NCBI GenBank assembly: GCA_017508895.1
Contig: JAFWRA010000013.1
Span: 1-30,301, forward strand
Source of the DNA: Bacteroidales bacterium
GTDB lineage: Bacteria; Bacteroidota; Bacteroidia; Bacteroidales; F082
Length of the DNA: 30,301 nucleotides
Reading direction: 5' to 3'
A model generated the notes under the pieces. That model saw only the letters and a list, made by a program, of their open reading frames with translations, was not told the DNA's origin and did no database searches. The position numbers and the translations under genes are program-made. This document shows, in pieces, positions 1 through 9,016 of the stretch; within the stretch, counting starts at the first letter, position 1; every line of letters begins with the position of its first letter.

Positions 1-188
1 ATACGCTCCCGCTCGCTGAAATAGACAGGCATGCGCAACACACTGTCGATCAGACGGGCGGTGCTATCAGGCAAGGTGTCGGCCAGACGCTCGGCACGGT
101 CCACCATGCGCCGCGCCTCACGTGTGGGCGTGTGGCAGGCGACAAAGGCCAACAAAACCATAAACCCTATCCATCCAAAACGTTTCAT
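1..188 (-). CDS. Lipoprotein, N-terminal part only (gene runs off the left edge)
   Basis: Only the first 62 or so codons are in the window. The start at 188 gives a Lys/Arg start, a hydrophobic stretch and a lipobox ending in AFVAC, so the product should be a lipoprotein exported to the envelope. After the cysteine comes a charged helix with a pattern like AERLADTLPDSTARLIDSV. That pattern resembles the opening of Bacteroidales lipoproteins with TPR-like helical repeats, whose first repeat often contains a PDSA-LLDS motif. The family assignment is inference from this short piece; the lipoprotein call is seen directly. The gene is divergent from polA, with a 74-base gap. A -7 promoter box lies only five bases before the ATG (see 194-201). 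Confidence 0.7.
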   Translation of the reverse strand, partial: MKRFGWIGFMVLLAFVACHTPTREARRMVDRAERLADTLPDSTARLIDSVLRMPVYFSERER

Positions 189-193
189 GCCTG

Positions 194-201
194 CAAAAAT
201 A
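194..201 (-). promoter_or_regulatory. Bacteroidota -7 box for the leftmost lipoprotein gene
   Basis: Read on the minus strand this is TATTTTTG, an exact match to TAnnTTTG. It is followed by CAGGC and then the ATG at 188. With the usual spacing from this box to +1, transcription would begin at or within a base or two of the start codon, so the mRNA would be leaderless or nearly so. No convincing -33 TTTG was found. Confidence 0.5.
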
Positions 202-262
202 GCAAAAATCCCATCTGTGGTATTCCGAAACTTTGTATTTTTACCCCATCAAACCGAACCCT

Positions 263-3100
263 ATGGAAAACACAGAGAAAAAACTCTTCCTATTGGATGC
301 ATACGCACTGATTTACAGGGCTTTCTTCGCACTCAGCAAGAACCCGCGAATGAACTCGAAAGGGGTCAACACCTCGGCCGTCATGGGCTTCCTCAACTCA
401 CTCTACGAGATCCTGCAAAAAGAGAAGCCTACCCACATCGGCGTGGCCTTCGACGTGTCAGGCACCGCACAACGACAGGCCGAATACAGCGAATACAAGG
501 CCAACCGCGAGAAGATGCCCGACGACCTGCGCGACTCCATACCTTATATCATCAGGCTCATCGAGGCCTTCAACATCCCCGTCTACGGCGTGGAAGGCTA
601 CGAGGCCGACGATGTCATCGGCACACTTTCGAAGAAAGCGGAACAACAAGGCTTTATCACCTACATGATGACCCCCGATAAGGACTTCGGACAGTTGGTG
701 ACAGACAAAATTTTGCTCTACAAACCCGCCAAGTTCGGAGAACCAGCACAGGTTTGGGGGCCGAAAGAGGTGTGCGAACGTTATGGCATCAAGGAACCCA
801 AACAACTTATCGACATCCTCGGTCTTTGGGGCGATGCCGCCGACAATATTCCGGGCATACCGGGCATCGGGGAGAAGACCGCAGCGCAATTGGTGCAGAA
901 ATACGGCAGCGTAGAGAACCTCATCGCTCACGCCGATGAACTGAAAGGCAAACAGAAGGAAAATGTCGTCAACTTCGCTGAGCAGGGACTGCTGTCGAAA
1001 GCACTGGCCACCATCAACTTGGAGGTGCCCGTCGAATTCAACGAAGAGGAACTGAAAACCAAGGAACCTGATGTGCCTACACTGATGGCCTTGTTTGAGG
1101 AACTGGAGTTCAAGACTTTCGCCAAACGGTTTTTGGAGGACTATAAGAAAACCCATGGTGATGTGCAGCAAGCAGAAATACCTACCCCCAAGCCTTCAGC
1201 GCCCAATTTGTTTTCAACTACGCCGCCCTCAAGCGAGTTTGACCTCTTCCATCAAGGCGACAACAGCGGACTATTGGAGTTTTCAGACAAGGACTCGGCC
1301 AAGACGGTGCCGCATGACTATAAGCTTGTAGAAAACGATGCCGACATTAAGTCTTTGGTTGACTTGCTGTGCAAACAAAAGCAGTTCGTCTTCGACACCG
1401 AAACGACCAACATCGACGTGTATTCCGCTGAGTTGGTTGGTCTTTCCTTCTCCATCAAAGCGCATGAGGCGTGGTATCTGTCCATGCCCGCCGAGCGCGA
1501 GGCCTGCCAGAAGAAACTGGAGCTGTTGCGACCTTTGTTTGAAAACGAGGGCATCCAGAAAATCGGGCAGAACCTGAAATACGACATCTCCATGCTGGCA
1601 CAATACGGCATCAACGTAAAAGGCCCGATGTTCGACACCATGCTGGCGCATTACCTCCTCGAACCCGAGCAACGCCACAACATGGACTACCTCGCCGAGG
1701 TCTACCTCAACTACCTCACCATCCCCATTGAGGACTTGATTGGCAAAGGCCGTCAACAGAAAACCATGCGCGAGGTGCCAGTGGAACAGGTGAAGGAATA
1801 CGCCGCCGAGGATGCCGACATCACGCTACAACTTTACGAAAAACTGATGCCCTTGCTGAAGGAAAACGGTGTGGAGAAGCTGTTTTATGAGATTGAGATG
1901 CCGCTGGTACCCGTACTCAGCCGTATGGAGGCCAACGGCGTGAAAATCGACACGGAGAACCTGCAACAAATCAGCGAGGAGTTTGGCAAAGAGATTCGGA
2001 AGATTGAGGAACAAATCTACGAAGCCGCTGGCACACCTTTCAATATTGCTTCACCGAAGCAATTGGGTGAAATTCTCTTCGAGAAACTGAAAATTGACGA
2101 GAAAGCCAAGAAAACCAAGACAGGACAGTATGCCACGGGTGAGGATGTGCTGCAGAAACTGTCGCACAAGCACCCTATCATCCAAATGATTCTGGACTAC
2201 CGCTCGTTCACCAAGCTGAAATCAACCTACCTTGATGCACTGCCGGCATTGGTCAACCCGAAGGATGGGCTGATTCACACCTCCTACAACCAAGCGGTGA
2301 CAGCCACGGGGCGCTTGAGTTCCAACAATCCCAACCTGCAGAACATCCCTGTGCGTACCGAGAAAGGCCGTGAGATACGTAGGGCATTCGTGCCGCGTAG
2401 TGAGACATACACCCTCCTTGCCGCCGACTACAGCCAAATCGAGTTGCGTATCATCGCCCATTTGAGCCAAGATCCCGCCATGGTCAACGACTTCAACCTC
2501 GGCCACGACATCCATGCTGCCACTGCGGCCAAGGTGTTCCATGTGCCCATGGAGCAAGTCACCAAGGAGCAACGCAGCCGCGCCAAGGCCGTCAACTTCG
2601 GCATCATCTACGGCATGTCGGCTTTCGGTCTGGCCGAGCGTATGGAGCTCTCGCGCAGCGAGGCCGCCGACATCATCAAGAAGTACTTTGAGGAGTATGC
2701 GGGTATCAAAGAGTATATGAACCGCAGCATTGCCTTGGCACGTGAACGCGGCTATGCCGAGACCATCTTGGGACGTCGCCGTTATCTGCGCGACATCAAC
2801 GGCGCGAACAGTGTGGTGCGTGGTTTCGCCGAACGTAACGCCATCAACGCACCCATCCAAGGCAGCTCCGCCGACATGATCAAGATTGCCATGATAGGCA
2901 TCCATCAGGAGCTGGAACGCTTGAAGATGCAGTCGAAGATGATTCTTCAAGTACACGACGAATTGGTCTTCGACGCGCATCTCGACGAGCTCGACACGCT
3001 GAAAGCCATCGTCAACGATAAGATGGTGAATGCCTTGCCGCTTTCAGTACCAGTCGTGGTGGAGATGAATACGGGAAGCAATTGGCTTGAGGCACATTGA
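263..3100 (+). CDS. polA: DNA polymerase I
   Basis: DNA polymerase I fills gaps and removes RNA primers during lagging-strand synthesis and excision repair. The 945-residue protein has all three family domains. The N-terminal 5' nuclease opens with LLDAYALIYRAFFAL and has a helix-hairpin-helix around GIPGIGEKTA. The 3'-5' exonuclease has FVFDTETT (D378, E380), GQNLKYD and the YAAEDAD motif, so proofreading looks intact. The polymerase domain has motif A ADYSQIEL (Asp about 722), motif B RSRAKAVNFGIIYG and motif C QVHDELVF (Asp about 899). A Pro/Ser-rich linker (around TPKPSAPN) separates the 5' nuclease from the exonuclease. The ATG at 263 was chosen over an in-frame ATG at 233 because family homology begins there. 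The gene converges on phoH with a 29-base gap. Confidence 0.97.
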   Translation: MENTEKKLFLLDAYALIYRAFFALSKNPRMNSKGVNTSAVMGFLNSLYEILQKEKPTHIGVAFDVSGTAQRQAEYSEYKANREKMPDDLRDSIPYIIRLIEAFNIPVYGVEGYEADDVIGTLSKKAEQQGFITYMMTPDKDFGQLVTDKILLYKPAKFGEPAQVWGPKEVCERYGIKEPKQLIDILGLWGDAADNIPGIPGIGEKTAAQLVQKYGSVENLIAHADELKGKQKENVVNFAEQGLLSKALATINLEVPVEFNEEELKTKEPDVPTLMALFEELEFKTFAKRFLEDYKKTHGDVQQAEIPTPKPSAPNLFSTTPPSSEFDLFHQGDNSGLLEFSDKDSAKTVPHDYKLVENDADIKSLVDLLCKQKQFVFDTETTNIDVYSAELVGLSFSIKAHEAWYLSMPAEREACQKKLELLRPLFENEGIQKIGQNLKYDISMLAQYGINVKGPMFDTMLAHYLLEPEQRHNMDYLAEVYLNYLTIPIEDLIGKGRQQKTMREVPVEQVKEYAAEDADITLQLYEKLMPLLKENGVEKLFYEIEMPLVPVLSRMEANGVKIDTENLQQISEEFGKEIRKIEEQIYEAAGTPFNIASPKQLGEILFEKLKIDEKAKKTKTGQYATGEDVLQKLSHKHPIIQMILDYRSFTKLKSTYLDALPALVNPKDGLIHTSYNQAVTATGRLSSNNPNLQNIPVRTEKGREIRRAFVPRSETYTLLAADYSQIELRIIAHLSQDPAMVNDFNLGHDIHAATAAKVFHVPMEQVTKEQRSRAKAVNFGIIYGMSAFGLAERMELSRSEAADIIKKYFEEYAGIKEYMNRSIALARERGYAETILGRRRYLRDINGANSVVRGFAERNAINAPIQGSSADMIKIAMIGIHQELERLKMQSKMILQVHDELVFDAHLDELDTLKAIVNDKMVNALPLSVPVVVEMNTGSNWLEAH

Positions 3101-3129
3101 GCCAAATAATGCAACGGGAAAGGCTCCGT

Positions 3130-4128
3130 TTACGGATTTTCAATGGTTTGAGGGTTTGTCTCAGAAGGACTTTCGTCCTCTTTCTCAAAGTGCTTCTTGT
3201 AGGCATTAATGATGTCTGTCACAAGCTTATGGCGCACCACATCTTTATCGTCCAAATAGATGAACTCGATGCCGCGGACGTCTTTCAGCACCTCCATGGC
3301 TTGCGGTAGTCCCGAAGGAGTCTTGGGCGGCAGGTCGATTTGGGTGATGTCGCCGGTGACGATGAACTTGGCCGAGCGTCCCATGCGGGTGAGGAACATC
3401 TTCAGCTGGCTGCGGGTGGCGTTTTGTGCCTCGTCGAGGATGACGAAGGCATGGTCCAAGGTGCGACCGCGCATGAAAGCCAATGGGGCTATCTCAATCG
3501 TGTGGTCTTCGAGGTAGCCTTCCAGTTTGGTTGTGGGAATCATGTCGCGCAAGGCATCGTAAAGGGGTTGCAGATAGGGGTCGAGCTTGTCTTTCAGGTC
3601 GCCGGGAAGGAAACCGAGGTGTTCGTCGGCTTCGACAGCGGGGCGGGTGAGGATGATTCTTCTCACCTGTTTGGCTTTCAAGGCCCTGACAGCCAAGGCT
3701 ACAGCGGTATAGGTCTTGCCAGTACCAGCTGGGCCGATGGCAAAAACCAGGTCTTTCTGCTCCGAGGCGGTCACCATGCGTTTCTGGTTGGCGGTGATGG
3801 CCTTGATGGGTACGCCGTTTCGACCGAAAACGAGCACGTCGCTTTCCGACATCTTCTGTTGTAGCTCGCTGTCGGTGGCCGCCATCATCACATCTTCCAC
3901 GGTTTGGGCGTTAAGTTTGCCGAAACGTTCCAATTGCACCATCAAGGTTTCGTATCGGCTTGCGAAAAACTCAATCTCGTCATCGTCGCCAATCACTTTC
4001 ACAAAATCGCCGCGAGCGATGATTTTCAGTTTTGGAAACATGCTCTTCACCAATTCCAAGTATTTGTCGTTAGGGCCGTGAAGTTCCTTAGGGTCAACGT
4101 TTTCTATTTGAAGGATCTGTTCTGCCAT
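3130..4128 (-). CDS. phoH: PhoH-family ATPase
   Basis: This is a cytoplasmic P-loop ATPase of the PhoH/YbeZ type, 332 residues, the usual length. The family is linked to RNA metabolism and often works with the endonuclease YbeY. Walker A is GPAGTGKT (132-139) and Walker B with the following Gln/Asn is LDEAQN (231-236). The motif TRPAVEADEHLGFLPGD between them is typical of the family. The N-terminal about 80 residues form the small domain that precedes the ATPase in this group. No ybeY gene lies next to it here. It is divergent from the DUF62 gene at 4286, with 157 bases between the starts, and has its own -7 box at 4170-4177. The precise cellular substrate of PhoH proteins is not settled. 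Confidence 0.94.
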   Translation of the reverse strand: MAEQILQIENVDPKELHGPNDKYLELVKSMFPKLKIIARGDFVKVIGDDDEIEFFASRYETLMVQLERFGKLNAQTVEDVMMAATDSELQQKMSESDVLVFGRNGVPIKAITANQKRMVTASEQKDLVFAIGPAGTGKTYTAVALAVRALKAKQVRRIILTRPAVEADEHLGFLPGDLKDKLDPYLQPLYDALRDMIPTTKLEGYLEDHTIEIAPLAFMRGRTLDHAFVILDEAQNATRSQLKMFLTRMGRSAKFIVTGDITQIDLPPKTPSGLPQAMEVLKDVRGIEFIYLDDKDVVRHKLVTDIINAYKKHFEKEDESPSETNPQTIENP

Positions 4129-4169
4129 GGCTGCTGCGTTTGTCGAAGTAAGTCTGTTTTATTTGCTCG

Positions 4170-4177
4170 CAAAGATA
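4170..4177 (-). promoter_or_regulatory. -7 box for phoH
   Basis: On the minus strand this reads TATCTTTG, an exact TAnnTTTG match, about 42 bases upstream of the phoH ATG at 4128. The predicted leader is about 35-40 bases. A TTTG lies further upstream, but its spacing (about 15) is shorter than usual. Confidence 0.55.
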
Positions 4178-4225
4178 ATGAATATTTTTTTCCAAAAACT
4201 TATCTCATGTTTGGCATAAATGATA

Positions 4226-4233
4226 TACTTTTG
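4226..4233 (+). promoter_or_regulatory. -7 box for the DUF62 gene
   Basis: TACTTTTG matches TAnnTTTG exactly and lies 52 bases before the ATG at 4286, giving a leader of about 46 bases. It sits about 50 bases from the divergent phoH box. A TTTG at 4210-4213 is too close to be a standard -33 element. Confidence 0.5.
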
Positions 4234-4285
4234 CACAATCTCTAATAGTTTTTAGGTAGGCGGAAGGTCGAAAAGCTTATTAAAC

Positions 4286-5101
4286 ATGGCAATTATCACA
4301 TTAACAAGCGATTGGGGTACGAAAGATTATTATGCTGCGGCAGTAAAAGGCACGATTTTATCCATGCTTCCGAGCGCGACCATTGTTGACGTTACCCATG
4401 CCATTGAGCCTTTCAATGTTTCGCAGGCGGGTTTCACCTTGAAAAACTGCTACCGGTGCTTTCCTCCAGGAACGATACACATCATCGCGGTCGATACGAT
4501 TGAATCGACGGAGTGTCCGCATGTGGTAGTGAAGGCCGAGGGGCAGTATTTCATCTCGACGGACAACGGTATCTTCAGTCATATCCTTGGCGGGAAGTAC
4601 GAAGAGGCCGTGTGCATCGATGTGATGCAGGACTCCGATTTCTTCACTTTTGCCACCCGTGACCGTTTTGCCAAAGTTGCTGTGATGATTGCCAATGGCG
4701 AGCCGCTCTCAAGTATTGGTGAACCGCGTCCCAAGCTGAATCCTGGTGGTGCTTTCTGCGCCGTGGCGCGCGACAACACCATTGAAGGTGTGGTGATGCA
4801 CATCGATTCCTATGACAACCTGATTACCAATATCTCCAAGGAACTGTTTGAGCAGGAACGTCGTGGTCGCAACTTCACCATCATGGTGAAAGGCGACCTT
4901 TACACCGTTGACGAGATTTCGGACAGCTATTTGGATGTCGATGTGGTGGATTTGGTGGCCATTTTCGGCACGCATGGTTATCTTGAACTCGCCTTGAACA
5001 AAGCTAAATTGGCCTCACTTTGCGGCATCGAGCCTTCCTCGACCATCAAGGTGGTGTTTTATGACGGAGAGTCGAAGCCTACCCCTGGCTCGTTGTTCTG
5101 A
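4286..5101 (+). CDS. DUF62 / SAM hydroxide adenosyltransferase-like protein
   Basis: The 271-residue protein belongs to the DUF62 family, which hydrolyses S-adenosylmethionine to adenosine and methionine and is related to the SAM-dependent fluorinase and chlorinase. Family marks seen are the N-terminal TLTSDWGTKDYY, IVDVTHAI, FPPGTIHIIAVD (Asp70), TDNGIF (93-98 region) and the C-terminal-domain motif IDSYDNLITNI. The catalytic triad known from characterised members is Asp-Arg-His. The Asp is present. The segment that normally reads VDPGVG-x-x-R is VDTIESTECPH, and the usual TFHGRD is TFATRD (121-126), so Arg and His appear to be missing. Chemistry may therefore differ. The 3' end overlaps the convergent PAP2 gene by 23 bases. 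Family call is firm, activity is not. Confidence 0.85.
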   Translation: MAIITLTSDWGTKDYYAAAVKGTILSMLPSATIVDVTHAIEPFNVSQAGFTLKNCYRCFPPGTIHIIAVDTIESTECPHVVVKAEGQYFISTDNGIFSHILGGKYEEAVCIDVMQDSDFFTFATRDRFAKVAVMIANGEPLSSIGEPRPKLNPGGAFCAVARDNTIEGVVMHIDSYDNLITNISKELFEQERRGRNFTIMVKGDLYTVDEISDSYLDVDVVDLVAIFGTHGYLELALNKAKLASLCGIEPSSTIKVVFYDGESKPTPGSLF

Positions 5102-5666
5102 TTTCCACTTTTTTTGACGAAAACCAGCTGAAACCTTTCCAAAATATCAATCCAACCAGCATGCCTAATAGGGCTCCGCAGACGATGTCGCCAGGATAGT
5201 GGAAACCGAGATAGATGCGGCTGTAGCTTGAAATAAACGCCCAAAGGAATAGCAAAATGGCAGGCCAAGGGCGGTATTTTCGGAATATAGGGGTAAGGAA
5301 TGCTGCTATGCCAAAGGTGTTGGAGGCATGTGATGAAACGAAGCCGTATTTGCCTCCTGCCATGCCTTTGGGAAGGTGTATTATTCCTTGGAAATCAATA
5401 TTATAGCAAGGTCTTAACCGCTGAAAATAAGGCTTACACACGTGAGCTGAGAGCTGGTCTGTGCAGAGCACCACGATTCCAAGGGCTAAAAAAACCAACC
5501 AACAGCATTTACCGTATTCCTTTACCGTCCAATAAATTAATAATAGGTATAACGGAAGCCAAATCCACATGTCGGTGGCTACTATCATGGCTTTGTCCAT
5601 CCATCCAACGTGCAGGCTGTTGAGGAAGAGGAAGAGATCGGAGTCTATAGTGGAGAGTTTGTCCAT
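5079..5666 (-). CDS. PAP2-superfamily membrane phosphatase
   Basis: This is a 195-residue integral membrane phosphatase of the PAP2 type, a group that includes undecaprenyl-diphosphate and lipid phosphatases. All three signature motifs are visible: KPYFQRLRP (Lys78, Arg85), a SSHAS version of PSGH (Ser112, His113) and SRIYLGFHYPGD (Arg150, His156, Asp160). Four to five hydrophobic segments surround them. It starts 12 bases after obgE and reads the same way, so it is probably the last gene of the ricT-gldH-PBP1A-obgE unit. Sitting downstream of a peptidoglycan synthase, recycling of the undecaprenyl carrier is a reasonable guess, but lipid A or phosphatidylglycerophosphate phosphatase activity is equally possible from sequence alone. 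Confidence 0.9.
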   Translation of the reverse strand: MDKLSTIDSDLFLFLNSLHVGWMDKAMIVATDMWIWLPLYLLLIYWTVKEYGKCCWLVFLALGIVVLCTDQLSAHVCKPYFQRLRPCYNIDFQGIIHLPKGMAGGKYGFVSSHASNTFGIAAFLTPIFRKYRPWPAILLFLWAFISSYSRIYLGFHYPGDIVCGALLGMLVGLIFWKGFSWFSSKKVEIRTTSQG

Positions 5667-5678
5667 GGGTTGCTTTTT

Positions 5679-6689
5679 TTACCAATCCTCACCCTCTTCG
5701 CTCTTATTCAGCATCAGCCAAATCAGGTCTTTCAGTTCGTCGATGCCTTTGCCGACGACGGAGCTGATGAAGACATGCGGCACTTTCTTGGGTAGGTGTT
5801 TCTTGATTTCCTTGATGGTGTCGTCATCAACCAGATCGCATTTCGTGATGGCAAGGATGCGGTCTTTGTCCATTAGCTCGGGATTGTATTTCTTCAACTC
5901 ATTGAGCAAGATGTCGTATTCCGCTTTCACATTCTCAGTGTTGGCAGGCACCATGAACAACAAGGTGGAGTTTCTTTCGATATGACGCAAAAATCTGATG
6001 CCCAATCCTTTACCTTCTGCGGCTCCTTCGATGATACCTGGAATGTCGGCCATGACAAAGCTGCGGTGGTCGCGATAGCTTACGATGCCAAGGTTGGGTA
6101 CTAATGTGGTGAAAGGATAGTCGGCAATCTCAGGCTTTGCCGCCGAAACCACCGAGAGCAATGTTGACTTGCCCGCGTTGGGAAAGCCGACCAGACCTAC
6201 ATCAGCCAACAGCTTCAGCTCCAACGTAATCCATTCTTCTTGGCACGGCTCGCCAGGTTGGGCGAATTTTGGAGCTTGCAAGGTGGCTGTTTTGAAGAAG
6301 GCATTGCCTTTGCCGCCTCGGCCTCCTTTGAGCAACACCACCGTTTGCCCGTCTTCAGTAATTTCGCCCATCATCGTGTGATCTTCAGCGCGGTAGGCCA
6401 CGGTTCCCAAAGGAACGTCGATGTAAATATCATCGCCTGCGGCTCCTGTAAGCTGGTTCTTGCCTCCTGGCACACCGTCGCCTGCAAACAAATGTTTGGT
6501 ATAGCGCAAATGGAGTAAGGTCCAAAGCTGGGCATTGCCGCGCAGGATGACATTTCCGCCACGACCTCCATCACCGCCATCGGGACCACCTTTTGGGATA
6601 TATTTTTCTCTCCGGAAATGTAACGACCCTGAGCCACCCTTGCCCGAGCGACAGAAAATCTTGACGTAATCTACAAAGTTTGAAGTCAT
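5679..6689 (-). CDS. obgE: GTPase Obg (ObgE/CgtA)
   Basis: Obg is a GTPase that associates with the 50S ribosomal subunit and links ribosome assembly to growth control. The N-terminal Obg fold (1-160) is glycine-rich, with [15 protein letters not shown] and [11 protein letters not shown]. The G domain shows GFPNAGKS (168-175), the switch [28 protein letters not shown] (215-230), TKCD (282-285) and a terminal SSVVGKGI. At 336 residues it lacks the C-terminal OCT domain found in some Firmicutes homologues, which is normal for many Gram-negatives. A 71-base gap separates it from the upstream PBP1A gene; no exact -7 box was found in that gap, so readthrough from upstream is likely. Confidence 0.97.
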   Translation of the reverse strand: MTSNFVDYVKIFCRSGKGGSGSLHFRREKYIPKGGPDGGDGGRGGNVILRGNAQLWTLLHLRYTKHLFAGDGVPGGKNQLTGAAGDDIYIDVPLGTVAYRAEDHTMMGEITEDGQTVVLLKGGRGGKGNAFFKTATLQAPKFAQPGEPCQEEWITLELKLLADVGLVGFPNAGKSTLLSVVSAAKPEIADYPFTTLVPNLGIVSYRDHRSFVMADIPGIIEGAAEGKGLGIRFLRHIERNSTLLFMVPANTENVKAEYDILLNELKKYNPELMDKDRILAITKCDLVDDDTIKEIKKHLPKKVPHVFISSVVGKGIDELKDLIWLMLNKSEEGEDW

Positions 6690-6718
6690 CGTTGATTAAT
6701 TATGAATTATGAATCTGA

Positions 6719-6748
6719 ATGCTGAATTTTGAAGCCTATATTCAGCAT
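6719..6748. repeat. 8-bp inverted repeat in the PBP1A-obgE gap
   Basis: ATGCTGAA at 6719-6726 is the reverse complement of TTCAGCAT at 6741-6748, with a 14-base loop. It could form a weak hairpin in the transcript between the PBP1A stop and the obgE start. There is no T run after it, so it is not a convincing terminator; it might affect processing or nothing at all. Confidence 0.35.
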
Positions 6749-6760
6749 CCTCCATTTTAT

Positions 6761-9013
6761 CTAAAATTCGTCGATATATTCGTCGTGTTCGTCGTTGTCG
6801 TATTGCCAGCAGTTAAAGTCCAAGTCGACGCCTGGCGCGTAGGGCTTCGGGAAATCACCTTTACTGATGTTCAGGCTCTTGTCGTTGTAAACTTTCTTCA
6901 TATACGTGGCCCAAATAGGCAATGCAGTATGAGAGCCTTGTCCCAAACGGGTTGAGCGGAAATGCACGCTGCGGTCTTCAGCACCGACCCATACGCCTGT
7001 GGTCAAATCGGGCGTGATGCCCATGAAATAACCGTCGCTGTTCTTTTGTGTGGTTCCTGTTTTGCCCGCGATGGGATAGGAGAGTCCGTAAGTTGAGCGT
7101 AGGCGGATACCCGTGCCGCTTTGCACCACGCCTTTCATCAGTTCCACCATCTTGTAAGCGGTCACTTCGCTCATGGCTTCCGATTCTTCGGGGCTGAAAC
7201 GTTGGATGACGTTGCCGTTTTTGTCCTCAATACGGGTGATGAACATGGGCTTGATGTAGACACCTTGGTTAGCGAAGGTGCTCATGGCTCCAACCATCTC
7301 GATGAGTTTCAGGTCGCAGACACCCAAGCAGATGGCAGGAACAGGGTCAATAGGTGACTCTACACCCATGCGGCGAGCCATGCCGATGACAGCTTCGGGA
7401 CCAAATTGATTCATCAGGTATGCTGAAATCCAGTTGTTGGATTGGGCCAAGGCGTTTTTAAGCGTGATTTCGCCCCCTCCGCCACCCGAGTTGCCTGGCG
7501 ACCAGAATTGTCCGTCAGGAAGTTGGATGTTGTAGGGGATGTTGGGTATTTTGGTGCAAGGGGTGTATTCTCCTTCCTGCATGGCCAAGGAATAAAGGAA
7601 AGGCTTGAAGGTGGAACCTACCTGACGTCGGGCTTGCGTGACGTGGTCGTACTTGAAGAACCGATAGTCCAGACCGCCCACATAAGCTTTGACGTGTCCG
7701 GTATGTGTTTCGATGGAGACCAAACTGGTTTGGAGGAACCATTTGTAGTAGCGGATGGAGTCCATTGGAGTCATCACCGTGTCGATGGGACCTTTCCACG
7801 AGAAAACGGTCATCGGTACGGGACGGTTGAATATCGCTTTGATGGTATCCATGCACACACCAGCATTTTTCAATGAATGATAACGGTCGGTGCGTTTCAT
7901 CGAAGTTTCAAGGATATGATCGATTTCGTCGGCTGTGACGTTGGAGAAGGGCGCATTTTTCACGCCTTTCCAATGCTTGTAGAACATCGGCTGCAACTCT
8001 TTGCCCATGAACTCCTTGACGGCTTCTTCAGCATAGTGTTGCATGCGAGAGTCGATAGTGGTATAGATGCGTAAGCCGTCGCGATAGATATTGTAAGTCT
8101 TGCCGTCGGGACGTACGGTGTTCTTGGCCCATTCATTGAGTTGGCCTCTCAGGAACTCACGGAAATAAGTGGCTTGTCCAGTGTTATGGTCTTTGATGTT
8201 GAAATGCGACATATCCAACGGAATCTGCGAGATGGAGTCGCATTCGGCTTGGGTGAGGAAACCATTCTCGGCCATTTTTTGGAGGACGAGGTTGCGGCGA
8301 CCAATCGAGTTTTCAGGATTGCGAATTGGGCTGTAGCGTGTAGGGGCATTGACCACCCCAGCCATTAAGGCGCATTCCTGGATGTTCATTTCGATGGGTT
8401 TCTTGTCGAAGAAAGTGCTGGCTGCTGCACGAATACCATAGGCATTGTGACCAAAAGCAACAGTGTTGAGATACATGGCGATGATTTCTTCCTTCGAATA
8501 GTTATGCTCCAATTTGGTGGCGGTAATCCATTCTTGGAACTTACGCAGCACGAGCTTGGGTTTGCTGAGGTTTTCGCCACGGGGGAATAGGTTCTTGGCC
8601 AACTGTTGCGTGATGGTACTACCGCCGCCTTTCTTTCGTCCTGTCAACACACCGAAAGCCACGCGGAAAAGTGCTCTCTCGTCGATGCCGGAGTGCTCGG
8701 TGAAACGTTCGTCCTCAATGCTGATAAGGGCTTCGGGCATATAGTGCGACAACTCTGAATAGCGCACGTTCGAGCGGTTTTCAACATAATAGGAGCCAAG
8801 TATCTTACCGTCGCAGGAGATGATTTCCGTCGCAAGGTTGGTTTGCGGGTTTTCCAACTCCTCGAAACTGGGCATGGTTCCGAAAATGCCAGTGGCTACG
8901 CAAATGAAGAACAGGATGGTAAGCAGCAAGAGAGAGCCAAAGATAATCCAAAGGTTTCTGATAGCCTTCGACGACCCTCCCTTAGCTTTTGTCTTTTTCT
9001 TGTTATTATACAT
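6761..9013 (-). CDS. Bifunctional penicillin-binding protein 1A (GT51 transglycosylase / transpeptidase)
   Basis: This class A PBP polymerises lipid II glycan strands and cross-links the peptides on the periplasmic side of the inner membrane. Residues 21-44 are the single N-terminal membrane anchor. The GT51 domain has the catalytic Glu in EDERF (100-104), GGSTITQQLAKN (130-141), the KLE-x8-EEIIAMYLN motif and a MAGV-x-NAPTRYSP segment. The transpeptidase domain has STFK (Ser467, Lys470), SNN (525-527) and KTGTT (651-655). The length of 750 residues is typical of Bacteroidales PBP1A. The C-terminus is Asp/Glu-rich. It begins three bases after the gldH stop, so the two are almost certainly co-transcribed. 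The family and both activities are well supported. Confidence 0.96.
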   Translation of the reverse strand: MYNNKKKTKAKGGSSKAIRNLWIIFGSLLLLTILFFICVATGIFGTMPSFEELENPQTNLATEIISCDGKILGSYYVENRSNVRYSELSHYMPEALISIEDERFTEHSGIDERALFRVAFGVLTGRKKGGGSTITQQLAKNLFPRGENLSKPKLVLRKFQEWITATKLEHNYSKEEIIAMYLNTVAFGHNAYGIRAAASTFFDKKPIEMNIQECALMAGVVNAPTRYSPIRNPENSIGRRNLVLQKMAENGFLTQAECDSISQIPLDMSHFNIKDHNTGQATYFREFLRGQLNEWAKNTVRPDGKTYNIYRDGLRIYTTIDSRMQHYAEEAVKEFMGKELQPMFYKHWKGVKNAPFSNVTADEIDHILETSMKRTDRYHSLKNAGVCMDTIKAIFNRPVPMTVFSWKGPIDTVMTPMDSIRYYKWFLQTSLVSIETHTGHVKAYVGGLDYRFFKYDHVTQARRQVGSTFKPFLYSLAMQEGEYTPCTKIPNIPYNIQLPDGQFWSPGNSGGGGGEITLKNALAQSNNWISAYLMNQFGPEAVIGMARRMGVESPIDPVPAICLGVCDLKLIEMVGAMSTFANQGVYIKPMFITRIEDKNGNVIQRFSPEESEAMSEVTAYKMVELMKGVVQSGTGIRLRSTYGLSYPIAGKTGTTQKNSDGYFMGITPDLTTGVWVGAEDRSVHFRSTRLGQGSHTALPIWATYMKKVYNDKSLNISKGDFPKPYAPGVDLDFNCWQYDNDEHDEYIDEF

Positions 9014-9016
9014 ATA

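Noticed and set aside
2222..2980. Open frame of about 250 codons on the minus strand inside polA
   Set aside because: It is antisense to highly conserved polymerase motifs, has no recognisable domain and is explained by codon bias of polA.
3113..3130. Terminator between polA and phoH
   Set aside because: AACGG/CCGTT gives only five base pairs around an eight-base loop with no T run; too weak to list.
5079..5101. Overlap of the DUF62 and PAP2 genes as a sign of a frameshift
   Set aside because: Both proteins have complete family ends; a 23-base convergent overlap is common in compact genomes.
5679..6689. Obg truncated because it lacks the OCT domain
   Set aside because: The OCT domain is absent from many normal Obg proteins; the Obg fold and G domain are complete.
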